DNA of 64,000 bases. It comes from Rathayibacter sp. VKM Ac-2760 (GTDB taxonomy: Bacteria; Actinomycetota; Actinomycetes; Actinomycetales; Microbacteriaceae). Below are positions 22,783 through 30,779 of the stretch, piece by piece (position 1 is the stretch's first letter; the number at the start of each line of letters is the position of its first letter). Both the position numbers and the translations under genes were made by a program. The notes beneath the pieces are model-generated. The model searched no databases. It was given only the letters and a program-made list of their open reading frames with translations, and was not told the origin of the DNA. The stretch lies in contig NZ_CP047173.1 of assembly GCF_009834185.1 (NCBI RefSeq), forward strand, positions 2,294,001 to 2,358,000, read 5' to 3'.

Positions 22783-24045
22783 TTGAAGAAGACAGCACGC
22801 GCCACCCTGGCGATCCTCGGCACGGGAGTGCTGATCGCTTCTCTCGCCGGATGCGCGAACGGCTCCTCCGGAGCGAGCGCCTCGGACCCCCTCCAGTTCG
22901 TCCTCTCCGGTGACGGCACCCAGGGGGGCGGCTATCAGAAGATGGCCGATCTCTACGAGGAGCAGACCGGCGTCCAGGTCGAGATCGTCGACGTCCCGGG
23001 CGACGACCTCACCACGCGACTGCGCAACAGCGCCCAGGCGAACGACCTGCCGGCCCTCGCCGCGGCCGCCAACGTCGACCCGCTGTGGAAGGACCAGATC
23101 CTCGACCTCTCGCAGATCGCCGAGGACCAGGACATCCTGCCCCTGCTCGCCGTGCCCGACCCGGAGGACGGCAAGGTCAAGGCGCTGCCCACCAGCCTCA
23201 CCTCGGTCGGCATGTTCATCAACAAGTCGCTCTTCGACGAGGCGGGCGTCAGCTACCCCACCGACGAGACGCAGAGCTGGACCTGGGACGAGTTCGTCGC
23301 CAAGTCCGAGGAGGTCCAGGCGGCCACCGGTGCGCAGTACGGCATGGTGATGGACAACTCCGCGCACCGCCTCCGCTCGTTCCTCTACGAGTTCGGCAGC
23401 GAGGGCATCGTCGACGACGGCGGCACCTTCACCGCGAACGACGAGACCAAGACGGCGCTGGAGTACTTCAAGAAGCTCAACGACGACGGCTTCATGCCGA
23501 AGTCGGTCTGGACCGCCGGCGAGGACGCGAGCGCGACGTTCAAGAGCGGCCAGGTCGTGTCGTACTACTCGGGCGTCTGGCAGATCGCGGACTTCCAGTC
23601 CAACATCACCGAGTTCGAGTGGGCCTCGGTGCCCACCCCGCAGCAGCCGGTCAAGGCGACCAACTACGGCGCCGCCTCCTGGATCGTCGCGTTCGACGGC
23701 ACCGGCCAGGAGGAGGCCGCCCAGAAGTTCATCGACTGGCTCTACCAGCCGGAGCAGTACTCCGCGTACTGCGAGATCGCCGGCTGCCTGCCCGCCGTCA
23801 CCGGTCTCGAGATGAACTACCCGGCCAACCAGGACGCGTTCGCGCTCTACAACGCCGAGATCGCCGCCTCGCCCGCGGTCTCCTCGCTGCAGACGGTCGA
23901 CCAGCTGATCGGCGGCTACGAAGGCAAGTTCCTCCAGTCCGAGCCGCTCAAGGACGAGACGATCAAGTACCTCAACGACCAGCAGAGCGTCGACGAGACG
24001 ATCGACAACATCCTGTCGACGACCCAGGCCGCCCTCGGCGAGTAG
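22783..24045 (+). CDS. ABC transporter sugar-binding lipoprotein
   Basis: This family-1 solute-binding protein has about 420 residues. The signal is MKKTARATLAILGTGVLIASLAGC with lipobox LAGC (Cys at about 24), given here in part. The mature domain has YEEQTGVQVEIVDVPGDDL, SWTWDEFVAKSEEV and FIDWLYQPEQYSAYCEIAGCLPAV, where two Cys six residues apart probably form a disulfide. TTG 22783 has AAAGGTG at good spacing; ATG 22768, which adds five residues, is the alternative. It would capture oligosaccharides outside the cell and hand them to the two permeases downstream. A hairpin separates it from them. Confidence 0.92.
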   Translation: MKKTARATLAILGTGVLIASLAGCANGSSGASASDPLQFVLSGDGTQGGGYQKMADLYEEQTGVQVEIVDVPGDDLTTRLRNSAQANDLPALAAAANVDPLWKDQILDLSQIAEDQDILPLLAVPDPEDGKVKALPTSLTSVGMFINKSLFDEAGVSYPTDETQSWTWDEFVAKSEEVQAATGAQYGMVMDNSAHRLRSFLYEFGSEGIVDDGGTFTANDETKTALEYFKKLNDDGFMPKSVWTAGEDASATFKSGQVVSYYSGVWQIADFQSNITEFEWASVPTPQQPVKATNYGAASWIVAFDGTGQEEAAQKFIDWLYQPEQYSAYCEIAGCLPAVTGLEMNYPANQDAFALYNAEIAASPAVSSLQTVDQLIGGYEGKFLQSEPLKDETIKYLNDQQSVDETIDNILSTTQAALGE

Positions 24046-24066
24046 CCCCGCGCCCGCCGGCCCTCC

Positions 24067-24098
24067 GGGCGGTGCAGGGCCCCCTCCCCGCACCGCCC
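24067..24098 (+). terminator. Intercistronic hairpin after the binding-protein gene
   Basis: A 9-bp stem GGGCGGTGC (24067-24075) pairs with GCACCGCCC (24090-24098) around a 14-base C-rich loop, in the 104-bp gap before the permease genes. Such elements often reduce read-through or stabilise upstream mRNA, giving more binding protein than permease. Confidence 0.55.
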
Positions 24099-24149
24099 TC
24101 CCCCCTCGCACGCCTCCCCAACGCACGAACGCACGACCAGGAGAGCATC

Positions 24150-25121
24150 ATGACCGTTCAGCCGCTCGTCACTCCGTCCTCGCCACCGGAGGCGGTCCTC
24201 ACGGTCCCCGGCGCGGGTCGCGGATCGAAGGGCTCGCGCCGGCGCCCGGTGCGCCGCCCCCGCTACGTCGTCAGCACCGTGCTGCTGACGGTCGGCGTCG
24301 CGATCCTCTTCGCCCTCTTCTTCGTCTGGCCCGGCGCGCTCGGCGTGATGTACTCCTTCACCTCCTACCGGGGCTTCGGCGACATCGAGTTCGTCGGCCT
24401 CGACAACTACACGGCGCTCGCGCAGGACCCGGTCTTCTACGCCGCGGTCGGCCGCACCCTCGTCTACGCGCTGTTCTCGGTGCCGTTCGCCTGCGGCCTC
24501 TCCCTGCTGATGGCCGTCGCGCTGAACAACGCGCGGGCCAGGGGCAAGATCGGCGCCCGCATCATCTTCTTCCTGCCCTGGCTGGTCTCCCCCATCGTCG
24601 CGGGTGTGATCTGGCGCTGGATGTTCGGCGAGAGCTTCGGCTTCGTCAACTTCGCCATCACCTCGCTCGGCGGCGGCGCCGTGCCGTGGTCCTCGAACGC
24701 CGACCTCTCGCTCTTCGTCGTGATCCTCGCCTCCGCCTGGGGCGGCGCGGCGTTCAACATGCTGCTGTTCATCGCGGCGCTGAACAACGTGCCGGTCTCG
24801 CAGTACGAGGCGGCCGAGCTCGACGGCGCGAACCCCTGGCAGCGCTTCGTCTCGATCACCCTCCCCGGCATCGCGCCGACCACGCTGCTCGTCGTCCTGC
24901 TCTCGACGCTCGGGCACATGAAGGAGTTCGCGATGATCCAGGCCCTGAACAACGGCGGGCCGGGCACCGAGAACCAGCTCATCGTCCAGTACATCTTCCA
25001 GACCGGATTCGCGCAGTCGAACGTCGGCTACGCCAGCGCCGCCTCGATGGTGCTGCTGGTGATCCTGCTGATCATCGCCGCCGTCCAGCTCGCCATCAGC
25101 AAGAGGAGCCAGGCATGGTGA
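24150..25121 (+). CDS. ABC sugar permease, MalF-like
   Basis: This 323-residue inner-membrane permease has six main helices after a Pro/Arg-rich cytoplasmic N-terminus. The EAA loop that contacts the ATPase is YEAAELDGANPWQRFVSITLPG (in part, about 227-247). It is typical of the carbohydrate uptake CUT1 family, MalF/UgpA side. ATG 24150 follows GGAGAG. It overlaps the next permease gene by 7 bp. No ABC ATPase is encoded in the locus, so a shared MsiK-type ATPase is likely (inference from actinobacterial practice). Confidence 0.93.
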   Translation: MTVQPLVTPSSPPEAVLTVPGAGRGSKGSRRRPVRRPRYVVSTVLLTVGVAILFALFFVWPGALGVMYSFTSYRGFGDIEFVGLDNYTALAQDPVFYAAVGRTLVYALFSVPFACGLSLLMAVALNNARARGKIGARIIFFLPWLVSPIVAGVIWRWMFGESFGFVNFAITSLGGGAVPWSSNADLSLFVVILASAWGGAAFNMLLFIAALNNVPVSQYEAAELDGANPWQRFVSITLPGIAPTTLLVVLLSTLGHMKEFAMIQALNNGGPGTENQLIVQYIFQTGFAQSNVGYASAASMVLLVILLIIAAVQLAISKRSQAW

Positions 25122-26020
25122 CCACGACCCCCGCCCCCGCCCGCACGTCTCGCCCGAAGCGCACGCCGGCCGCGCCCGCGCCGCTGACCCGGAAGAAGAC
25201 CGGCGAGTTCCGCCGCTCGATCGGCCCGACCGCGATGCTCTGGGCGATCGCGATCCTCACGCTCTTCCCGCTGCTCTGGTTCCTGCTCAGCTCGTTCAAG
25301 GGCGGCGGCGACCTCTTCACCTACCCGCTCTCGCTGCTGCCGCGCGAGTGGACGCTCGACGGCTACCAGCGCGCGCTGGAGCGGGTCGACTTCGTCCGCT
25401 ACTTCTCGAACACCTTCGTCGTCGCGACGCTGACCACGCTGCTGACCGTGTTCTTCAGCGCGACCACCGGCTACGCCCTGGCGAAGTACAAGTCGCCGTG
25501 GCTGAGCGTGCTGGCGCTCTGCATCCTCGCCACGACGATGCTGCCCGGCGAGGTCATCCTCAACCCGGTCTTCACCGTGGTCCGCGACCTCGGCCTGTAC
25601 AACACCCTGATGGGCATCATCATGCCGTCGATCCTCACGCCGACCGGCGTCTTCATGTTCCGGCAGTTCTTCATCACGGTGCCGGACGAGCTGCTCGACG
25701 CGGCCCGGATCGACGGGGCGCGCGAGCTCTCGATCTTCTTCCGGATCATGCTGCCGCTGTCGAAGCCGATCATCCTGACGCTGTCGATCATCTCGTTCCA
25801 GTGGCGCTGGAACGACTACATCTTCCCGCTGATCATCCTCAGCGACCCGAAGAACTTCACCCTGCAGATCGCGCTGCGCCAGCTGATCGGCGCCCAGAAC
25901 ATCGACTGGGCGATCCTGCTCTCGGCCTCGGTGCTCTCGATGCTGCCGCTGGTGGCGATCTACCTGGTGTTCCAGAAGTACATCACCGGGTCCGACATCA
26001 ACGCGGGGCTGCGCGACTGA
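25115..26020 (+). CDS. ABC sugar permease, MalG-like
   Basis: This is a CUT1 permease of 301 residues with six helices. Its EAA loop is DAARIDGARELSIFFRIMLPLSKP (in part, about 196-217), and it ends with the usual FQKYITGSDINAGL-type motif seen in MalG-like proteins. It forms the membrane channel with the preceding permease. The start ATG 25115 overlaps the upstream stop, and its own stop overlaps the mannosidase start by one base (TGATG). Import and degradation are thus tightly coupled in translation. Confidence 0.93.
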   Translation: MVTTTPAPARTSRPKRTPAAPAPLTRKKTGEFRRSIGPTAMLWAIAILTLFPLLWFLLSSFKGGGDLFTYPLSLLPREWTLDGYQRALERVDFVRYFSNTFVVATLTTLLTVFFSATTGYALAKYKSPWLSVLALCILATTMLPGEVILNPVFTVVRDLGLYNTLMGIIMPSILTPTGVFMFRQFFITVPDELLDAARIDGARELSIFFRIMLPLSKPIILTLSIISFQWRWNDYIFPLIILSDPKNFTLQIALRQLIGAQNIDWAILLSASVLSMLPLVAIYLVFQKYITGSDINAGLRD

Positions 26021-29000
26021 TGCACCACGACTCGGTCAAGGCCGCCGCCCGCGTCGACCGCTTCCTCGCCGAGCGCCTCCCCCTCGCGGTGACGACCGAG
26101 CGGATCCCGCTCGCCGTCGCCGCGTGGACGGCCGCCGGCGAGCCGGTCGCCTTCGAGACCGCGACCGATCCGCGCAACCGCTACCAGCCGATCGAGCCCG
26201 GGGCGCCGTGGGGCACCGCCTGGGACACCACCTGGTTCCGGGTGTCCGGGTCCGTGCCCCCCGCCTGGGGCGACGCGGGCGAGAGGTTCCGGATCGAGCT
26301 CTCGCTCGACCTCGGCTTCGACCGGGCCAAGCCCGGCTTCCAGTGCGAGGGTCTCGCGCGCGCCGCCGACGGCCGGGTGCTCAAGGGGCTCGAGCCGCGC
26401 AACCACCACGTGCCGCTCGACGCCGCCGCCGGGGAGTCGTTCCTGATCTGGGTGGAGGGCGCCTCGAACCCGGACCTGACCGGTGGGAACGACTTCGCCG
26501 GCCCGGGCGGCTTCTCGCCCACCCCCTACGGCGACCGGGCGACGGCGCCCACCGCGCCGCTCTACCGGCTCGGTCGCTTCTCGCTCGTGCTGGTCGACAC
26601 GGTCGCCGAGCGGCTCGGCCTCGAGCTGAGCGTCCTCCGCGGCCTGCACGACGAGCTGCCGGCGTCCGAACCGCGCCGGCACGAGATCCTCGCCGGGCTG
26701 ACCCGCGCGCTGAACGCCCTGGACCCCGACGACCTCGCCGGCACCGTCGCCGACGCACGCACCGTGATCGCGCCGCTGCTCGCCGCCCCGGCCGCGCACT
26801 CCGCGCACCGCATCTCGGCGACCGGCCACGCGCACATCGACTCCGCCTGGCTCTGGCCCACTCGCGAGACGGTCCGCAAGTGCGCGCGCACCTTCTCCAA
26901 CGTGCTCGACCTGATGGACCGCGACCCCGACGCCGTCTTCACCTGCTCCTCCGCCCAGCAGTTCGCCTGGATGAAGGAGCACCACCCCGGGATCTTCGCC
27001 CGCATCGCCGAGCGGGTCCGCGAGGGCCGCTTCGTGCCGGTCGGCAACATGTGGGTCGAGTCCGACGTGACCCTGCCCTCCGGCGAGTCGCTGGTGCGCC
27101 AGCTGCAGCAGGGCGCCCGCTTCTTCCAGGAGGAGTTCGGTGCGATCAGCGAGGTCGGCTGGCTGCCGGACTCCTTCGGCTACTCCGCCGCGCTGCCGCA
27201 GCTGCTGCGGAAGGCGGGACTGCGCTGGTTCTTCACGCAGAAGATGTGCTGGAACGAGACCAACGCGATGCCGCACCACTCCTTCGTCTGGGAGGGGCTC
27301 GACGGCTCGCGGATCTTCACGCACTTCCCGCCCTCGAACACCTACAGCGGTGACCTGCGGCCGACCGAGCTGGCGCGCATCGTCCGCAACTTCCAGGAGC
27401 ACGGGCGGGCGACGCGCTCGCTGATGCCGTTCGGCTACGGCGACGGCGGCGGCGGGCCGACCCGCGAGATGATGGCGCTCGTGCGCCTGCAGTCCGATCT
27501 CGAGGGCTCGCCGCGGCTCGAGTTCTCCCCCGCGCACGACTTCTTCGAGGCCGCCGAAGCCGAGTACACCGACCCGCCGGTCTGGTCCGGCGAGATGTAC
27601 CTCGAGTTCCACCGCGGCATCCTCACCTCGCAGGCGCGGACCAAGCAGGGCAACCGCCGCAACGAGCGGCTGCTCGCCGAGGCGGAGTACTGGGCGAGCG
27701 TCGCGTTCCTGCGGCACGGCGTCCCGTTCCCGTTCGACGAGCTGGACGCGCTCTGGCGGCGGGTGCTGCTGCTGCAGTTCCACGACATCCTCCCCGGCAC
27801 CGCGATCGCCTGGGTGCACCGCGAGGCGGAGCGGACGCACGCCGAGGTGACGGAGGCGCTGGAGCGGATGATCGCCGAGCGGCTCGCGGTGCTCATCGGG
27901 CCGGGCGAGCTGCGGATCGCGCTGAACGCGGCGCCGGTCGCCGTCGGCGGGGTGCCGGCGCGGGGCGGGGCTGCGGTGGAGGCCGCCGTGGGACTCTCCG
28001 TGCGCGCCGCCGGCGAGGGCTTCGTGCTCGAGTCGCCGTACCTCGTCGTCGTGGTCACCGGGCAGGGGCTCGTCTCGAGCATCGTCGACCGCGCCTCGGG
28101 GCGCGAGCTGCTGCCGGCCGGGCGGGTCGCGAATCTGCTGCAGCTGCACCGCGACGAGCCCAACCAGTGGGACGCCTGGGACCTCGACGCCGCTTACCGC
28201 GAGACGGTCGTCGACCTGCTCGAGGGCACGGTCGAGCTCGGCGAGGACGGCGCGAGCGTCGTCGTGCGCCGCAGCTTCGGCGCGAGCTCGGCGACCCAGA
28301 CGATCGCGCTCGATCCGCGCGAGCCCGCGGTCCGGATCCGCACCGTCGTCGACTGGCACGAGCGGCGGAAGCTGCTGAAGCTCGCCTTCCCGCTCGACGT
28401 GCACGCCGAGCACTCCTCGGCCGAGACGCAGTTCGGCCACGTGCGCCGGCCCGTGCACACCAACACCAGCTGGGAGGCGGCGAGGTTCGAGATCTGCGCG
28501 CACCGCTGGCTGCACGTCGGCGAGCCGGCGTTCGGCGTCGCGGTGGCCTCCGACGCGGTCTACGGCTACGACGTCCAGCGCACCATCGACGACGGCCGAG
28601 TGAGCACCGTCGTCCGCCAGTCGCTGCTGCGCGCGCCGACCTTCCCCGATCCGGAGGCGGACCAGGGCGAGCACGCGTTCCTCAGCACGCTCACGGTCGC
28701 GCCCGGCATCGCGGACGCCGTCCGGGCCGGCTTCGCCGCGAGCACCGCCCCGCGCACGGTCGTCGGGCGGTCGGTCCCGGAGCCGCTCGTCGCCGTCGAG
28801 GATCCGGCCGTCGTCGTCGACACGGTCACCCTCGCCGCCGACCGCAGCGGTGACGTGATCGTGCGGCTGCACGAGGCGCTCGGCGGACGCGTCCGAACCG
28901 CACTCGTCGTCGCGCCTGCGCTCAGCGGCGCGCGCGAGGTCGACCTGCTCGACCGCGACGTCGAGGGGACGGCCCTGCTGGGCCTCGCCTCCGGGCGGAT

Positions 29001-29082
29001 CGCACTCGAACTCCGGCCGTTCGAGATCGTCAGCCTGCGCCTCACCCCCGCCTCCGTTCCTTCCCCCGAGGAGACCCCGTGA
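26020..29082 (+). CDS. GH38 alpha-mannosidase
   Basis: This 1020-residue glycoside hydrolase family 38 enzyme removes alpha-linked mannose. The catalytic domain has metal ligands in GHAHIDSAWLWP (H272 and D274) and the nucleophile D384 in WLPDSFGYS. LQFHDILPGTA supplies a further His-Asp pair. A beta-rich C-terminal region follows, with RSFGASSATQTIAL and WEAARFEICAHRWLHVGE. No signal peptide is seen, so it acts in the cytoplasm on imported oligosaccharides. The N-terminal roughly 250 residues form the beta domain usual for bacterial alpha-mannosidases. The stop overlaps the next gene by 4 bases (GTGA). Confidence 0.94.
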   Translation: MHHDSVKAAARVDRFLAERLPLAVTTERIPLAVAAWTAAGEPVAFETATDPRNRYQPIEPGAPWGTAWDTTWFRVSGSVPPAWGDAGERFRIELSLDLGFDRAKPGFQCEGLARAADGRVLKGLEPRNHHVPLDAAAGESFLIWVEGASNPDLTGGNDFAGPGGFSPTPYGDRATAPTAPLYRLGRFSLVLVDTVAERLGLELSVLRGLHDELPASEPRRHEILAGLTRALNALDPDDLAGTVADARTVIAPLLAAPAAHSAHRISATGHAHIDSAWLWPTRETVRKCARTFSNVLDLMDRDPDAVFTCSSAQQFAWMKEHHPGIFARIAERVREGRFVPVGNMWVESDVTLPSGESLVRQLQQGARFFQEEFGAISEVGWLPDSFGYSAALPQLLRKAGLRWFFTQKMCWNETNAMPHHSFVWEGLDGSRIFTHFPPSNTYSGDLRPTELARIVRNFQEHGRATRSLMPFGYGDGGGGPTREMMALVRLQSDLEGSPRLEFSPAHDFFEAAEAEYTDPPVWSGEMYLEFHRGILTSQARTKQGNRRNERLLAEAEYWASVAFLRHGVPFPFDELDALWRRVLLLQFHDILPGTAIAWVHREAERTHAEVTEALERMIAERLAVLIGPGELRIALNAAPVAVGGVPARGGAAVEAAVGLSVRAAGEGFVLESPYLVVVVTGQGLVSSIVDRASGRELLPAGRVANLLQLHRDEPNQWDAWDLDAAYRETVVDLLEGTVELGEDGASVVVRRSFGASSATQTIALDPREPAVRIRTVVDWHERRKLLKLAFPLDVHAEHSSAETQFGHVRRPVHTNTSWEAARFEICAHRWLHVGEPAFGVAVASDAVYGYDVQRTIDDGRVSTVVRQSLLRAPTFPDPEADQGEHAFLSTLTVAPGIADAVRAGFAASTAPRTVVGRSVPEPLVAVEDPAVVVDTVTLAADRSGDVIVRLHEALGGRVRTALVVAPALSGAREVDLLDRDVEGTALLGLASGRIALELRPFEIVSLRLTPASVPSPEETP

Positions 29083-30779
29083 TCCCCGTCGCCGACGCCC
29101 CCTACGCCGCCCGGCTGGTCGCGGACGCCCGCGTGCGCTGCGACGAGTTCGTCGCGCGCGCCCGGCAGCCGCTGACCGGGCTCGGTCCGCGGCCGACCAT
29201 GCGCGCCATCACCTCCCTGGTCGCCCTGGCGATCGCGGAGGACGACGAGGGACCGGAGTCGCGGGACGCCGCCGAGACCTACCTGCGCCACCTCGCCGCC
29301 CAGCAGCTCGACAGCGGTCTGTTCTCGAGCAGCGGCAACCTCGCCTCGCCGCCCGACACCGCCTTCACGATCAACGACCTCTGCGGCTGCGTCGAGCTGC
29401 TCGACCGCTACCGGCCCGCCGGGTTCGAGCAGGTGCGCGCCGGTCTCGCCAGCATCGCGGTCGCCGCCTCGTCCGCGATGCTGGCGGGCGGCGTGCACAC
29501 GCCGAACCACCGCTGGGAGCTGGCGAGCGCCCTCGCCGCCCTCGCGGTTCACGTGCACGGCGGGCGCTCGGCGGACGGCGCGTCGGCCGCCCTCGCCGCC
29601 GCGCTCCTCGACCGCGCCGACGCCTGGCTCGCCGAGGGGATCGACATCGACGCCGACGGCCAGTACAGCGAGCGCAGCGCCGTCTACGCCACCGAGGTCA
29701 CGAACCCGAGCCTGCTCGCGCTCGCACACGACCTCGACCGGCCGGCCCTGCTCGATCCGGTGCGGCGGAACCTCCGCGCGATCGCCGGGCTGGTCGAGGA
29801 AGACGGCGAGATCGAGTGCGTCCACTCGCGCCGCCAGGACCAGACAATCCCTTACGACGTCGAGAACCTGCTCTCGCCGTACCGCCTGCTCGCGATCGAG
29901 GAGGGCGACGCCGACGCCGCCCGCATCGTCGGGCAGATCCTCGAGCGCGTGCTGCGCGAGCCGGAGCGGCACCTCGCCGAGCTGCTGCGCCGGCCGGAGA
30001 TCGGCGCGCTTCTGCCCGAGCCCGCCGCGACGCCCGCCTCCGTCACGCGCGGCTACCCGGTCAGCAGGCTGCTCCGCCGTCGCGAGGGCCCACTCTCGGT
30101 GTCCGTCTCGGCCGGCAGCGACTTCGCGGCCACCGGCCGGATCGGCTCCGGACTCGCTAACTCGGCGACCCTGCTCCGCGCCCGCGCGCACGGCCTGGTG
30201 CTGCGCTCGCTCCGGGTCTCGCCCGCGTTCTTCTCGCTCGGCTGCGCCCGACCGCAGACCCTGGAGGCGACCGAGCGCGGCGCGGTCCTCGTCGAGCGGC
30301 GGGTCTCCGGCTACTACGACACGCTCGGTGCCGGCGCGCCGGACGTCACCGCCGTGCCCGACAGCGAGGGCCGCTTCTTCTCGGTGATGGACTTCGCCCG
30401 GCGCGAGCGCTTCGAGGTCGAGCTGCGCACCGAGGTGGCGATCGAGGTCGACGAGATAGGCATCGACGTGCGGGTCTCCTTCTCCGGGCTGGAGACGCGC
30501 TATGCCCTCGAACTCGTGATCGACGGCGACGCGGAGGTGGCGGGCGCCGCGGTGCTCGAGGACGGCTGGTGGCTCGACGGCGATTCCGCGGTCGTCCGCA
30601 CGGACACCGCCGTTCTCGCGATCGGCACCGATCCGGGCGACGGCCTGCCGCCCGTCTTCGACGACGGCGAGATGTTCGGCTACGTCGGCGGCGCCGACCG
30701 TATCGCCGGCACCCGGATCCTCCTCGGCGGCTCCACGACCGAGCCGCGCCGCCTCCGGCTCGCGATCACGCCCCGGTGA
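29079..30779 (+). CDS. Unrecognised helical-barrel protein, candidate glycan lyase or hydrolase
   Basis: This 566-residue soluble protein lies inside the glycan operon, overlapping both neighbours by 4 bases. Residues 1-300 look like repeated amphipathic helices of an (alpha/alpha) barrel. Three motifs stand out: TPNHRWE (141-147), DGQYSERSAVY (193-203) and HSRRQDQ (249-255). The N-H-R-W and D-G-x-Y-x-E-R-S patterns recall heparinase II/III-type and related polysaccharide lyases. From about 340 on it is beta-rich, like the C-terminal sandwich of those enzymes. It has no signal peptide, so it is predicted cytoplasmic. I cannot assign a CAZy family; a role on the same imported oligosaccharide is inferred from position. 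Confidence 0.75.
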   Translation: MIPVADAPYAARLVADARVRCDEFVARARQPLTGLGPRPTMRAITSLVALAIAEDDEGPESRDAAETYLRHLAAQQLDSGLFSSSGNLASPPDTAFTINDLCGCVELLDRYRPAGFEQVRAGLASIAVAASSAMLAGGVHTPNHRWELASALAALAVHVHGGRSADGASAALAAALLDRADAWLAEGIDIDADGQYSERSAVYATEVTNPSLLALAHDLDRPALLDPVRRNLRAIAGLVEEDGEIECVHSRRQDQTIPYDVENLLSPYRLLAIEEGDADAARIVGQILERVLREPERHLAELLRRPEIGALLPEPAATPASVTRGYPVSRLLRRREGPLSVSVSAGSDFAATGRIGSGLANSATLLRARAHGLVLRSLRVSPAFFSLGCARPQTLEATERGAVLVERRVSGYYDTLGAGAPDVTAVPDSEGRFFSVMDFARRERFEVELRTEVAIEVDEIGIDVRVSFSGLETRYALELVIDGDAEVAGAAVLEDGWWLDGDSAVVRTDTAVLAIGTDPGDGLPPVFDDGEMFGYVGGADRIAGTRILLGGSTTEPRRLRLAITPR

